From positions 124,001 through 188,000 of the forward strand of contig NZ_JADLRJ010000007.1 in the NCBI RefSeq assembly GCF_015477355.1: a DNA stretch of 64,000 nt, written 5' to 3'. Shown one piece after another: positions 9,414 through 19,248 of this stretch. Below the pieces are notes generated by a model. It was not told the DNA's origin. It was given only the letters and a program-made list of their open reading frames with translations, and made no database searches. The first letter of the stretch is position 1, and each line of letters begins with the position of its first letter. This DNA comes from Nocardia blacklockiae. Lineage in GTDB: Bacteria; Actinomycetota; Actinomycetes; Mycobacteriales; Mycobacteriaceae. Made by a program: the position numbers and the translations under genes.

Positions 9414-9617
9414 ATGCTCGTCCTGACGCTCGTCCTGGCCGCGATCGGTTTCGCCCTGCTGGTGACCGCGTTGACCACCGGCTCGGTGATCTGGGCCTGG
9501 GGCTGCATCGTCGTGTGTGTCATCGGCGCCGTACTGCTGCTGGTGAGTGCGCTGTCGATGCGCGACTCCGACGACGACGATCATCCGTCGCGTCCCGGCC
9601 GGCATGCCAAGCGGTGA
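9414..9617 (+). CDS. Small two-segment membrane protein
   Basis: The 67-residue product has two hydrophobic segments (about residues 2-22 and 27-46) and a polar tail with four consecutive aspartates. I chose the ATG at 9414 because AGGGGG at 9403-9408 fits it, whereas a GTG at 9408 would lie inside the ribosome site. Small membrane proteins are often found between wag31 and ileS in related genomes. Its role is unknown. Confidence 0.6.
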   Translation: MLVLTLVLAAIGFALLVTALTTGSVIWAWGCIVVCVIGAVLLLVSALSMRDSDDDDHPSRPGRHAKR

Positions 9618-9701
9618 GGTCGACCGGTAGCCGGCCGCGGTCGGCCCGGTGCTGAACGGGCCACGCCGGTGGGGCCCGGAAATAACATTGCCCACACTGG
9701 C

Positions 9702-9970
9702 TACAATCAAACCTGTACAACGGCATTGATCCGGCAATCACCGGGGAGTCTTCGGAAGAACGGCGTTCGCCGCGGCCACCGGGCCGCGCGGGGCGCCCAG
9801 TAGAACCGAACGGGCGAGCCCGTCACAGCTCACGACGAGAGGTCCAGGGGTCTGTTCCTGGACAAGCGGGGTGGTACCGCGGTCCCGGCGCACCGGCGTC
9901 GGCATCGTCCCCGTGCCTACCGATACGCGCCCGCACCGGGGGCGCCGGCACGAGGAGACCACTGCCCGAG
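9702..9970 (+). promoter_or_regulatory. Translational T-box riboswitch of ileS with very short stem I
   Basis: A -10-like TACAAT lies at 9702-9707. The RNA then has a small hairpin, CCGG-CAATCA-CCGG (9731-9744), whose loop holds the isoleucine codon ATC (9737-9739) as the specifier. The T-box consensus GGTGGTACCGCGG is at 9870-9882 and would read the tRNA acceptor end. CGTGCC at 9912-9917 can pair with GGCACG at 9947-9952, next to the GAGGAGA ribosome site at 9952-9958, so it looks like the sequestering helix. This matches the actinobacterial class in which uncharged tRNA-Ile opens translation rather than transcription, as studied in Nocardia and Mycobacterium ileS. Confidence 0.92.
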
Positions 9971-12900
9971 ATGGCGGATCAGACATCCACCAGCAAAGCC
10001 GTGTCCGAGGCGGCGTCCGGCTACCCGCGCGCCGATCTGGGGTCGAGCGGCCAGGTGTCGTTCCCCGATCTGGAGCGGCGCGTGCTCGACTACTGGGCCG
10101 CCGACGACACCTTCCGCGCCAGCATCGAGAACCGTTCCGGCGCACCGGAGTTCGTCTTCTACGACGGACCGCCGTTCGCCAACGGGTTGCCGCATTACGG
10201 TCATCTGCTCACCGGATACGTGAAGGATTTGATCCCACGTTTCCAGACCATGCGCGGCAAGAAGGTGGAGCGGCGGTTCGGCTGGGACACCCACGGGCTG
10301 CCCGCGGAAATCGAGGCGGAGAAGCAGCTCGGTATCACGGACAAATCACAGATCGACGAGATGGGGCTTGCGGAATTCAATGCCGCATGCAAATCCTCCG
10401 TGCTGCGGTACACCAATGAGTGGCGCGCGTATGTGACCCGGCAGGCCCGCTGGGTCGACTTCGACAACGACTACAAGACCCTCGACCCCGACTTCATGGA
10501 GTCGGTGATGTGGGCGTTCAAGTCGCTCTACGACAAGGGCCTGGTGTACCAGGGCTTCCGGGTGCTCCCCTACAGCTGGTACGAGCAGACGCCGCTGTCG
10601 AACCAGGAGGCGCGCCTCGACGACGCCTACCGGATGCGGCAGGACCCGGCGGTTACCGTCGACATGGTGCTCGACGTCCCCGCCGACCACCCGCTGCGCG
10701 AACTCGACGGTGCCAACGCGCTGATCTGGACCACCACGCCGTGGACGCTGCCGTCGAACCTGGCTGTCGCCGTGCACCCCGACATCACCTACGTGCACGT
10801 CGAGGGCGCGGACGGGAAGCGGTATCTGCTGGCGGCGGAACGGGTTTCGCACTACGCCCGCGAACTGGGCGAACAGCCGCGGGTGCGGTCCGAACACTCC
10901 GGGGCCGCGCTGGTCGGGCTGCGCTACCGGCCGCCGTTCGACTTCTTCGTCGGACACCCGAACGCGCACCGCGTGCTCGAGGCCGACTACGTGACCACCG
11001 ACTCCGGCACCGGCGTCGTGCACCTCGCGCCGGCGTTCGGTGAGGAGGATATGGAGGTCTGCGCGGCCAACGGCATCGAGATCGTGCAGCCGCTGGATCC
11101 GGGCGGCAAGTTCACCTCGATGGTGCCGCCGTACGAGGGCCTGATGATCTTCGACGCCAACCCGGTCATCATCAAGGACCTCAAGGCCGCCGGAAAGCTG
11201 TTGCGGCACGAGACGATCGAGCACTCCTACCCGCACAGCTGGCGCTCCGGCCGGCCGCTGATCTACATGGCCGTGCCGTCCTGGTTCGTGGCGGTGACCA
11301 AGTTCCGCGACCGGATGGTGGAGCTGAACCAGCAGATCACCTGGGTGCCCGAGCACATCCGCGACGGCCAGTTCGGCAAGTGGCTGGAGAACGCGCGGGA
11401 CTGGAACATCAGCCGCAACCGCTACTGGGGCGCGCCGATCCCGGTGTGGATGTCCGACGATCCCGAGTACCCGCGCGTCGACGTGTACGGGTCGCTGGAC
11501 CAGCTCGAGCAGGACTTCGGCGTGCGCCCGGCCGATCTGCACCGGCCCGCGATCGATGAGCTGGTGCGGCCCAATCCCGATGACCCGACCGGCAAGTCGA
11601 TGATGCGGCGCGTGCCGGAGGTCCTCGACTGCTGGTTCGAGTCCGGGTCGATGCCCTACGCGCAGGTGCACTACCCGTTCGAGAACAAGGAGTGGTTCGA
11701 GGGGACGCACGACGAGAAGGCGCACAGCCCCGGCGATTTCATCGTCGAGTACAACGGGCAGACCCGCGGCTGGTTCTACAACCTGCACGTGCTCTCGACC
11801 GCGCTGTTCGATCGGCCGGCGTTCAAATCCGTGGTGGCGCACGGCATCGTGCTCGGCGACGACGGGCTGAAGATGTCCAAGTCCAAGGGCAACTACCCCG
11901 ATGTCAACGAGGTGTTCGACCGCGACGGCTCCGACGCCATGCGGTGGTTCCTGATGGCCTCGCCGGTGCTGCGCGGCGGCAACCTGATCGTCACCGAGCG
12001 CGGCATCCGCGAGGGCGTGAGCCACGTGCTGCGGCCGCTGTGGAACGCGTGGACGTTCCTGCAGCTGTACGCGTCGGAACCCGGTGTGTGGCGCACGGAT
12101 TCGCCGCACGCGCTGGACCGGTACATCCTCGCCAAGCTGGCCGCGGTGCGCGACGCGATGACCGAGGCGCTGGAGGTCTACGACATCGCCGCGGCCTGCG
12201 ACGAGCTGCGCACCTTCGCCGACGCGCTCACCAATTGGTATGTGCGCCGGTCGCGTTCGCGGTTCTGGGACGAGGACCGCGACGCCATCGACACCCTGCA
12301 CACCGTGCTGGAGGTGACCACCCGGTTGGCCGCGCCGCTGCTGCCGCTGGTCACCGAGGTGATCTGGCGCGGGCTCACCGGCGGGCGCTCGGTGCACCTG
12401 GCCGACTGGCCGGCCGCGGGCGAGCTCCCGGCGGATCCGGAGCTGGTGTCGGCGATGGACGAGGTGCGCGCGGTATGCTCGACGGCGCTGAGCCTGCGCA
12501 AGGCGCAGAACCTGCGGGTGCGGCTGCCGCTGTCGGAGCTGACCATCGCCGCCCCGGACGCCGACCGGCTCGCGCCGTTCACGGACCTGGTGGCCGACGA
12601 GGTGAACGTCAAGCGGGTCGACCTGACCACCGACGTCGCCGCGCACGGCCGCTTCGAGCTGGCCGTCAACGCGCGCGCCGCCGGACCCCGGCTGGGCAAG
12701 GCCGTGCAGACGGTGATCAAGGCGGTCAAGGCCGGGGAGTGGACCGAGAGCCCCGAGGGCGTGGTCAGCGCCGCCGGCGTGGAACTGCTCCCCGAGGAGT
12801 ACACCCGCCGCATGGTGGCCGCCGAACCCGAATCCACCGCCGCCCTGCCCGGCAACGCGGGCCTGGTCGTACTGAATTCCGAGGTCACCGAGGAACTCGA

Positions 12901-13144
12901 AGCCGAGGGCTGGGCCCGCGACCTCATCCGCGACCTCCAGGAAACCCGCAAGTCCCTCGGCCTGGAGGTCTCCGACCGCATCACCCTCACCCTCGACGTC
13001 CCCCCCGACCGCAAACACTGGGCCGAAACCCACCGCACCCTCATCGCCGGCGAAGTCCTCGCCACCACCCTCAACTTCGCCGACGCAGGCCCGAACGCCA
13101 CGGAAGTCGCAGGGGGAGTACGGGTCTCGATCACCAAGGCATGA
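9971..13144 (+). CDS. ileS: Isoleucyl-tRNA synthetase (IleRS)
   Basis: The enzyme charges tRNA-Ile with isoleucine and edits valine. The 1057-residue, class I protein has the HIGH-type motif as [13 protein letters not shown] near residue 75 and KMSKSKGNY near residue 634. Between them lies the CP1 editing domain, with the sequence [13 protein letters not shown] near 255. The C-terminal anticodon-binding part is of the long type seen in eukaryote-like actinobacterial IleRS, which tends to be less sensitive to mupirocin. Expression is predicted to depend on the T-box in front of it. Confidence 0.98.
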   Translation: MADQTSTSKAVSEAASGYPRADLGSSGQVSFPDLERRVLDYWAADDTFRASIENRSGAPEFVFYDGPPFANGLPHYGHLLTGYVKDLIPRFQTMRGKKVERRFGWDTHGLPAEIEAEKQLGITDKSQIDEMGLAEFNAACKSSVLRYTNEWRAYVTRQARWVDFDNDYKTLDPDFMESVMWAFKSLYDKGLVYQGFRVLPYSWYEQTPLSNQEARLDDAYRMRQDPAVTVDMVLDVPADHPLRELDGANALIWTTTPWTLPSNLAVAVHPDITYVHVEGADGKRYLLAAERVSHYARELGEQPRVRSEHSGAALVGLRYRPPFDFFVGHPNAHRVLEADYVTTDSGTGVVHLAPAFGEEDMEVCAANGIEIVQPLDPGGKFTSMVPPYEGLMIFDANPVIIKDLKAAGKLLRHETIEHSYPHSWRSGRPLIYMAVPSWFVAVTKFRDRMVELNQQITWVPEHIRDGQFGKWLENARDWNISRNRYWGAPIPVWMSDDPEYPRVDVYGSLDQLEQDFGVRPADLHRPAIDELVRPNPDDPTGKSMMRRVPEVLDCWFESGSMPYAQVHYPFENKEWFEGTHDEKAHSPGDFIVEYNGQTRGWFYNLHVLSTALFDRPAFKSVVAHGIVLGDDGLKMSKSKGNYPDVNEVFDRDGSDAMRWFLMASPVLRGGNLIVTERGIREGVSHVLRPLWNAWTFLQLYASEPGVWRTDSPHALDRYILAKLAAVRDAMTEALEVYDIAAACDELRTFADALTNWYVRRSRSRFWDEDRDAIDTLHTVLEVTTRLAAPLLPLVTEVIWRGLTGGRSVHLADWPAAGELPADPELVSAMDEVRAVCSTALSLRKAQNLRVRLPLSELTIAAPDADRLAPFTDLVADEVNVKRVDLTTDVAAHGRFELAVNARAAGPRLGKAVQTVIKAVKAGEWTESPEGVVSAAGVELLPEEYTRRMVAAEPESTAALPGNAGLVVLNSEVTEELEAEGWARDLIRDLQETRKSLGLEVSDRITLTLDVPPDRKHWAETHRTLIAGEVLATTLNFADAGPNATEVAGGVRVSITKA

Positions 13145-13218
13145 GACCAGCCCCGCGCGGGCGCTTTCCGACCGTTCGGCGACGAGTTCGCCAGCGGCCG
13201 ATAGTGCCTGCGCGGGCG

Positions 13219-13310
13219 CGTGGTGAGTCGCCGCCCGATGCGCTTGTGCGTGCGGACCGTCGTGGTGGTTCGCTTGCGTGAGGTCGCCCCGAGTCGTCGT
13301 GGTGATTCGC
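13219..13310. repeat. Degenerate tandem repeat between ileS and the PucR gene
   Basis: Three copies of CGTGGTGNNTCGC occur at 13219-13231, 13261-13273 and 13298-13310, with spacing of 42 and 37 bases. They lie in the 191-base convergent gap between the ends of ileS and the PucR-type gene. No coding sequence or clear terminator was recognised there. Confidence 0.4.
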
Positions 13311-13335
13311 CCGCTCGGTGGCGGAAAGCGTTGGG

Positions 13336-14982
13336 TCAGTTCGGTTTCGTGTGGCGGTGGACTGCTAGTTGGATTTCCAGGAGGAGGCGGTCGGGGGCGG
13401 AGGTCAGGTCGAGGTTCATCAGGTGGGTGGCTCGGCGGATGCGGTAGCGGAGGGTGTTGGGGTGGATGCGGAGGGTAGTGGCGGCGGCGCGGACGTCGCC
13501 GTGGTGGGCGAGGTAGGCGTCGAGGGTGGCGCGTAGGTCGGTGGAGTAGGTGGTGTCGTAGTCGATGAGGGTGTCCAGGCGGGGGTCGCGCAGGTGGGGG
13601 TGGTCCGCGACGAGGGTCAGGATCTCGCCGAGCAGCACGGTGGTGCGGGAGCGGGCCAGGGTCGTGACCGGTTCGGCCGCGGGGAGATCGGCGGTGCGGT
13701 CGAGGACGCGGTCCACCTCGGCGCGGGCGCGGGCGGCGTCGCCCAAGCCGGCGACGGGGGCGGCGATGGCCGCGCGCAGGGCGAGCCCGGATCCCTCGGC
13801 GAGGTGCTCGATGACCTGCCGCGTCCACGACGCCACCCGATCCACCGAGCGGTGCTCCGGGAACAGCACGTAGAGCCGGTCACCGAGCCGCGTGGTCACA
13901 CAATCCTGCCGAAATGCGCTGGCGTGCAGGCGAAGTGCGACCGTGCCGCGCCGCACAGCGGCTTCCGTGGCGCGCTCGGCGCCGTGCGGGGCGAACCCCA
14001 CCACGGCGGCCTGCCCGTCGGCCACCGTCCCGAACGTCTCGGCGAACGCGGCGATGTCGACGTCGCCGCCGTGCGCCCCGAGCAGCCGCTGGATCAGCAG
14101 CGCGTCGGTGGTGGGGGCGTGGCGGGTGCGCCAGATCACCCGCGCCGCGATGGCGGCCGCGCCGCGCAGCACCCGGGCGCTGTCGGCGCGCAGCGGCTCG
14201 GCGGCCTCCTGCACCCAGATCGTGCCGAGCACCGTGGGCGCGCGCGGTCCGTCGCGGCCCGGCTCGCGGATGCCGATCGCCAAGCGCCGCCGCGTCTCCC
14301 ACTCCGGCTGCGCCGGAACCTCCACGGTGTCGGCGGAATTGCGCAGCCGATCGAACACGCCCTCGCGCTGCAACCAGTGCAGATACCCCGCGGGGCCCTG
14401 CCGCCCGAGCACCGACAGGCGCCGGACCGCGTCGGCGGAGGCGGTGCTGTCGGCCGAGTACGCCAGCACCCGGGACTGATCGTCCTCGATGCTGACCAGC
14501 CCCCGCGTGGACTCGCTCACCGACTGCGCCAGCCCGAACAGGTCGGTGTCGAGCGCGGGCGCGGATGCCACCGCGGCCCGCGGCCCGTGTCCGGTGATCC
14601 GCTCGATCAGCGCGTGCACCATCTCCCAGCGGGCGTGCGGGTGCACCGACACCAGCGCGATCCCGGCCTCGTGCGCGGCCGCCCGCAACCGCGCCGACAC
14701 GCTCTTGGAGAACACCACTCGCGGCCGGTGCTCGGCCGGGCAGCGCGCCCCCAGGTCGCGCACCCACCGGGCGGCATCGTCGTCGCCCACGCCGACCTGC
14801 AGATAGACCTCCGGCAGAGCGCGGCCGGGCGGCATGTCCATGGCCAGGTCGTCGATGTCCATGAACGCGACGGAATCGACCAGCACGTCCTCACCGGCCG
14901 GCGCGTCGACCAGCGTGACGACCGCGCTGGTCAGCGCCGACAGCAGGTCGGACAGGGGTATGGCACGGCTCACACTCTTCAT
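13336..14982 (-). CDS. PucR-family transcription regulator of proline use
   Basis: The 548-residue protein has an N-terminal purine-catabolism-type sensing region, a GGDEF-like middle part and a C-terminal helix-turn-helix. The HTH sequence is AATTLRIHPNTLRYRIRRA, typical of PucR/CdaR proteins. It is divergent from the P5C dehydrogenase gene with 79 bases between them. In mycobacteria a PucR-type activator (PruC) controls the same two catabolic genes, so this is probably the proline-responsive activator. Its start codon lies inside a palindrome (14978-14995), which suggests autoregulation. No ribosome site is visible before the ATG, so the message may be leaderless. Confidence 0.85.
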   Translation of the reverse strand: MKSVSRAIPLSDLLSALTSAVVTLVDAPAGEDVLVDSVAFMDIDDLAMDMPPGRALPEVYLQVGVGDDDAARWVRDLGARCPAEHRPRVVFSKSVSARLRAAAHEAGIALVSVHPHARWEMVHALIERITGHGPRAAVASAPALDTDLFGLAQSVSESTRGLVSIEDDQSRVLAYSADSTASADAVRRLSVLGRQGPAGYLHWLQREGVFDRLRNSADTVEVPAQPEWETRRRLAIGIREPGRDGPRAPTVLGTIWVQEAAEPLRADSARVLRGAAAIAARVIWRTRHAPTTDALLIQRLLGAHGGDVDIAAFAETFGTVADGQAAVVGFAPHGAERATEAAVRRGTVALRLHASAFRQDCVTTRLGDRLYVLFPEHRSVDRVASWTRQVIEHLAEGSGLALRAAIAAPVAGLGDAARARAEVDRVLDRTADLPAAEPVTTLARSRTTVLLGEILTLVADHPHLRDPRLDTLIDYDTTYSTDLRATLDAYLAHHGDVRAAATTLRIHPNTLRYRIRRATHLMNLDLTSAPDRLLLEIQLAVHRHTKPN

Positions 14983-15017
14983 TCAAGTGGATGAAAATGC
15001 CCGGCGCAATTCATCCG
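14978..15017. promoter_or_regulatory. Three TTCATCC-type half-sites between the PucR gene and pruA
   Basis: TTCATTCA (14978-14985) and TGGATGAA (14988-14995) form a near-perfect palindrome with a two-base centre. A third half-site, TTCATCC, is at 15010-15016 and faces the GGATGAA at 14989-14995 across 14 bases. The first half-site covers the start codon of the regulator. This is the natural place for the PucR-type protein to bind and control both promoters. Confidence 0.6.
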
Positions 15018-15061
15018 GTAGGACAATCCGGCCGGGCCGCGAGTGCGGTTTCGTTTCGTGC

Positions 15062-16723
15062 ATGGACGCGATAACCACGGTTCCCGCACCGTCCAACGAG
15101 CCCGTCAACTCCTACGCACCCGGCACCCCGGAGCGCATGCGCCTGCGGGCCGCGTTGCGCGAGCTGGCCGGCGCCCGCACCGAGATCTGTCACGTGATCG
15201 ACGGCTCGCACCGGCGCGGCGGCGGTACGCGCGTGCCGGTCGTGCAGCCGCACGAGCACGCGGCCGAACTGGGCAGCTTCGCCGTCGCCGAACCGGGCGA
15301 CGCCCGCGCTGCCGTCGAAGCCGCGCTGCGCGCCGCGAACGACTGGCGCGCACTGCCTTTCGACGAACGCGCCGCGGTGTTCCTGCGCGCTGCCGACCTG
15401 CTGTCCGGGCCGTGGCGCGAGACCGTCGCCGCGGCGACCATGCTGGGCCAGTCCAAGTCGCCGTATCAGGCCGAGATCGACGCATCCTGCGAACTGGTCG
15501 ACTTCTGGCGGTTCAACGTGCATTTCGCCCGGCAACTGCTGGCCGGGCAGCCGATCTCGGGGCCGGGCGGGTGGAACCGCACCGATTACCGCCCGCTGGA
15601 GGGCTTCGTCTACGCGATCACGCCGTTCAACTTCACCGCGATCGCCGGAAACCTGCCCACCGCACCGGCTCTCATGGGCAACACGGTGGTGTGGAAGCCC
15701 TCGCCCACCCAGTCGCTGGCCGCGTACCACACCATGCGGCTGTTGGAGGCGGCCGGACTGCCGCCGGGCGTGATCAACCTCGTGCACGGGCACGGGCCGG
15801 AGGTCTCCGACGTGGTGCTGCCCGACCCGCGGCTGGCCGGCATCCACTTCACCGGTTCCACCCGGACCTTCCAGCACCTGTGGCGCGAGGTCGGCGGCCA
15901 CATCGAGCGCTACCGCACCTATCCGCGGCTGGTCGGGGAGACCGGCGGCAAGGACTTCGTGCTCGCGCACCCCTCCGCCGACCCGGACGTGCTGACGACC
16001 GCCCTGCTGCGCGGCGCCTACGAATACCAGGGCCAGAAATGCTCGGCCGCCTCCCGCGCGTTCGTCCCGCGCTCCCTGTGGGACCACATGGGCGGCGACC
16101 TGATCGACCGGACGGCCGCGCTCACCTACGGTCACGTCACCGATTTCACTCGTTTCGGTGGCGCGCTGATCGATCGCCGCGCCTACGACCGCAACGTCGC
16201 CGCCATCGAAAGAGCCAAGGCCACAGCGGGTCTCACCGTCGCCGCGGGCGGCACCTACGACGACAGCGAGGGCTGGTTCGTCGCCCCCACACTGCTGCTC
16301 GGCGACGATCCCGGCGACGAGGCCTTCCGCACCGAGTATTTCGGCCCGATCCTGTCGGTGCACGTCTACGACGACTCGCGCCCGCACGCCTTCGACGACG
16401 CACTGCGACTGGTCGACACGGGGGCCGCCTACGGGCTCACCGGCGCGGTGCTCGCCCGCGACCGCGCGGCCATCGAAAAGGCCAGTGCCGCCTTGCGTTT
16501 CGCGGCCGGGAACTTCTACGTCAACGACAAGCCGACGGGCGCGGTGGTCGGCCAGCAGCCCTTCGGCGGCTCCCGCGCCTCGGGCACCAACGACAAGGCC
16601 GGTTCGCCGCTGAACCTGCTGCGCTGGACCTCCCCGCGCTCGATCAAGGAGACGTTCGTCCCGCCGACCACCCACGAATACCCGCACCAGGCAACCGATT
16701 CCGCTCTCCAGGAGCCGCGATGA
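15062..16723 (+). CDS. pruA: 1-pyrroline-5-carboxylate (P5C) dehydrogenase
   Basis: The enzyme oxidises glutamate semialdehyde/P5C to glutamate with NAD+, the second step of proline breakdown. The 553-residue product has the cofactor-binding segment PFNFTAIAGNLPTAPA, the phosphate clamp GSTRTFQHLW and the general-base glutamate in GETGGKDF. The catalytic cysteine is in GQKCSAASRAF near residue 326. I chose the ATG at 15062, since the open frame upstream runs into the regulator promoter. The stop overlaps the start of the proline dehydrogenase gene (ATGA), so the two are co-translated. Confidence 0.96.
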   Translation: MDAITTVPAPSNEPVNSYAPGTPERMRLRAALRELAGARTEICHVIDGSHRRGGGTRVPVVQPHEHAAELGSFAVAEPGDARAAVEAALRAANDWRALPFDERAAVFLRAADLLSGPWRETVAAATMLGQSKSPYQAEIDASCELVDFWRFNVHFARQLLAGQPISGPGGWNRTDYRPLEGFVYAITPFNFTAIAGNLPTAPALMGNTVVWKPSPTQSLAAYHTMRLLEAAGLPPGVINLVHGHGPEVSDVVLPDPRLAGIHFTGSTRTFQHLWREVGGHIERYRTYPRLVGETGGKDFVLAHPSADPDVLTTALLRGAYEYQGQKCSAASRAFVPRSLWDHMGGDLIDRTAALTYGHVTDFTRFGGALIDRRAYDRNVAAIERAKATAGLTVAAGGTYDDSEGWFVAPTLLLGDDPGDEAFRTEYFGPILSVHVYDDSRPHAFDDALRLVDTGAAYGLTGAVLARDRAAIEKASAALRFAAGNFYVNDKPTGAVVGQQPFGGSRASGTNDKAGSPLNLLRWTSPRSIKETFVPPTTHEYPHQATDSALQEPR

Positions 16724-17691
16724 AGCCCGCACTCGCGAACCCGCTGCGGCCCGTGTTGCTGGCGATGGCGCGCTCGCAACGCACCGAACGCGGACTCACC
16801 CGCCTGCACGCCACGAAACACCTGGTCGACCGCTTCGTCGCCGGGGACACCCGCGACGCGGCCTTGGCGACCGCGCGGGAGTTGTTGCGGCAGCACCGTT
16901 TCGTGTCCATCGACTACCTCGGCGAGGACACCACCGACCCCGAGCAGGCGCGGCGGGTCGTCGCGGAGTACCTGGCGCTAATCGAGGCACTGGCCGCGTT
17001 ACCGGGCCTGCCCGCGACGGAAGGCCCTCGGCCGCTGGAGGTCTCGGTGAAACTGTCGGCCCTCGGGCAGTCGCTGCCCGGCGACGGCCACGAGACCGCC
17101 CTGCACCACGCCCGCACCCTCGCGCGCGCCGCCGAATCCGCCGGGATCTGGCTGACCGTCGACGCGGAGGACCACGCCGCCACCGACTCGCGACTGGCGA
17201 TCGTGCGCACCCTGCGCCACGACCACCCCGACACCGTCGGCACCGTGCTCCAGGCCTACCTGCGGCGCACCGAGGACGACTGCCGCGTCTTCGCCGACGA
17301 GGGCGCGCGGATCCGCCTGTGCAAGGGCGCCTACAGCGAACCGGGCACCGTCGCGTTCCGCCGCAAGCCGGAGGTCGACGCCGCGTACCTGCGCTGCCTG
17401 CGAATCCTGATGGCGGGCAAGGGCTATCCGATGGTCGCCACGCACGACCCCGCGATGATCGAGGCCGCCGCGCTGCTGACCGCCGCGGCCGGGCGCGGGC
17501 GCGCGGACTTCGAATTCCAGATGCTCTACGGCATCCGGCCCGCCGAACAGGCGCGCCTGGTGGGCTTCGGCCAGCACCTGCGGGTGTACGTGCCGTTCGG
17601 TGACCAGTGGTACGGCTACTTCGTCCGCCGGCTCGCCGAACGCCCGGCCAACCTGATGTTCTTCCTGCGGTCGGCCGCCACGTCCGGCTGA
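16720..17691 (+). CDS. Proline dehydrogenase (monofunctional, PRODH)
   Basis: This FAD enzyme oxidises proline to P5C and passes electrons to the respiratory chain. The 323-residue protein is the size of bacterial monofunctional PRODH. It shows family segments such as ARELLRQHRFVSIDYLGED near the N-terminus, RLCKGAY near residue 202, then FEFQMLYGIRP and VYVPFGDQWYGYFVRRLAERP at the flavin/substrate face. It begins in the stop codon of pruA. With pruA and the PucR regulator it completes a proline-to-glutamate module. The mycobacterial counterpart is called pruB. Confidence 0.94.
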   Translation: MKPALANPLRPVLLAMARSQRTERGLTRLHATKHLVDRFVAGDTRDAALATARELLRQHRFVSIDYLGEDTTDPEQARRVVAEYLALIEALAALPGLPATEGPRPLEVSVKLSALGQSLPGDGHETALHHARTLARAAESAGIWLTVDAEDHAATDSRLAIVRTLRHDHPDTVGTVLQAYLRRTEDDCRVFADEGARIRLCKGAYSEPGTVAFRRKPEVDAAYLRCLRILMAGKGYPMVATHDPAMIEAAALLTAAAGRGRADFEFQMLYGIRPAEQARLVGFGQHLRVYVPFGDQWYGYFVRRLAERPANLMFFLRSAATSG

Positions 17692-17768
17692 GGTCCGGTG
17701 CGCGGGCTCGCGGCCGGCACCGCCCGCGTAGCATCACCGCGGTTCGACACCACCTGACGAGGACCGCA

Positions 17769-19076
17769 GTGACCGACCCCGTATCCACCGCCCCGCCCGC
17801 CCCCGCGGCCACCGGCGGGCGGACCATCGCGACGGCCAGTTTCATCGGCACCGCGATCGAGTTCTACGACTACTACATCTACGGCACCGCCGCCGCGCTG
17901 GTGCTGAACAAGATGTTCTTCCCGACCCTGTCGTCGGTGGCGGGCACGCTGGCGTCGCTGGCGACCTTCGCGATCGGCTTCGTGGCCCGGCCGGTGGGCG
18001 CGATCGTGTTCGGGCACTTCGGCGATCGCATCGGGCGCAAGACGACGCTGGTGGTGTCGCTGCTGCTGATGGGGCTGTCCACGGCGGCCATCGGGCTGCT
18101 GCCCGGCTACGCGACGCTGGGCGTGGCCGCGCCGGTGCTGCTGGTGCTGCTGCGGGTCCTGCAGGGCATCGGGCTCGGCGGCGAATGGGGCGGCGCCGCA
18201 CTGCTGTCCACCGAGCACGCGCCGAAGCACCGGCGCGGGCTGTACGCGGCGGCCCCGCAAATGGGTTCGCCCGTCGGGTATTTCGTGGCGACCGCGGTGT
18301 TCTGGGCGTTGTCGGAGTGGCTGCCGAAGGACGCCTTCGACGGCTGGGGCTGGCGGATCCCGTTCCTGCTGTCGTTCGTGCTCGTCGCGATCGGGCTGCG
18401 GATCCGGTTGCGAGTGGCCGAGACCCCGGCGTTCGCGCAGTTCATGGCGCACCGCGACGCCAACCGGGTGCCGATCGCGGCCGTGGTGCGGCGGTATCCG
18501 AGGGAGCTGCTGCTGGGGGCGGGCAGCATCGTGGTGGTGTACGTGATGTTCTACACCGCCTCCACCTACTGCCTCACCTACACCACGAAAACCCTTGGCG
18601 TGCCCCGCAATACGATGCTGGGGCTGACGCTGATCGCGGTCATCGTGCTCGGCGGCGCCACCTTCGCGGTGGCGCGGCGCTCGGATGTGTCGGGCCGCCG
18701 CGGCCTCATGCTCGGCGGCGCGGCCTTCGGCGTGGTGTGGAGCCTCGTCTTGTTCCCGCTGCTGAACACCGAGAACCCGGTGCTGATCGTGGTGGGCCTG
18801 TCGGGGGCGCTGCTGTGCATGGGCATCGTGTGGGGGCCGCTGGGCGCGTTCCTGCCGGAACTGTTCGGTACCGGCGTGCGGTACTCCGGCGCGGGCATCG
18901 CCTACAACCTGGGCGGCGTACTCGGTGGCGGCGCGGCGCCCTTGATCGTCGCCCACCTGGGCGAGACGCGCGGGACCACCGCCGTCGGCGTCTTCATGGC
19001 CGCCATGGCCGTGCTCTCCCTGCTGTCGATCTACGCGCTGCCCGAGACCCGGCACCGCGACCTCGACGAGGTGTGA
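17769..19076 (+). CDS. MHS-type major facilitator transporter
   Basis: The 435-residue protein has about 12 membrane segments. Its MFS signature is of the metabolite:H+ symporter type: GTAIEFYDYYIYGTAAALV at the start and FGHFGDRIGRKTTLV between segments 2 and 3. That subgroup carries proline/betaine, shikimate, citrate and dicarboxylates. Its place 77 bases after the proline dehydrogenase gene makes proline or a related compound a plausible substrate, but the sequence does not settle this. The GTG at 17769 follows GAGGACCGCA. Confidence 0.85.
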   Translation: MTDPVSTAPPAPAATGGRTIATASFIGTAIEFYDYYIYGTAAALVLNKMFFPTLSSVAGTLASLATFAIGFVARPVGAIVFGHFGDRIGRKTTLVVSLLLMGLSTAAIGLLPGYATLGVAAPVLLVLLRVLQGIGLGGEWGGAALLSTEHAPKHRRGLYAAAPQMGSPVGYFVATAVFWALSEWLPKDAFDGWGWRIPFLLSFVLVAIGLRIRLRVAETPAFAQFMAHRDANRVPIAAVVRRYPRELLLGAGSIVVVYVMFYTASTYCLTYTTKTLGVPRNTMLGLTLIAVIVLGGATFAVARRSDVSGRRGLMLGGAAFGVVWSLVLFPLLNTENPVLIVVGLSGALLCMGIVWGPLGAFLPELFGTGVRYSGAGIAYNLGGVLGGGAAPLIVAHLGETRGTTAVGVFMAAMAVLSLLSIYALPETRHRDLDEV

Positions 19077-19224
19077 GGCAGATCGAGCGGGCCAGGTGGC
19101 GAGCCGCCGGCCACGGGCTCGAGTCGGGCTGAGCGAGGGTGCGCCACGGCTCTGACCTGGGGCGGGGGCGCGAGGTGAGAATTAGTTCTTGTGGGGCGCA
19201 GGTGAATTGCGGTAGAACAGCTAT

Positions 19225-19248
19225 GTCACAGCAACTGTAAATGTCACG
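19225..19248 (+). promoter_or_regulatory. GTCACA/GTAAAT/GTCACG direct repeats in the 343-base gap before the NlpC/P60 gene
   Basis: GTCACA (19225-19230), GTAAAT (19237-19242) and GTCACG (19243-19248) form direct repeats. They resemble the tandem GTCACA/GTAACA sites bound by the response regulator MtrA, which controls peptidoglycan hydrolase genes in related bacteria. The rest of the 19077-19419 gap holds no gene that I can support. If transcription starts near this site, the downstream mRNA has an untranslated leader of well over 100 bases. Confidence 0.4.

Noticed and set aside
10346-13828. 1160-codon antisense frame across ileS and the PucR gene
   Set aside because: It crosses gene boundaries and has the composition of a shadow frame; ileS motifs are complete on the other strand.
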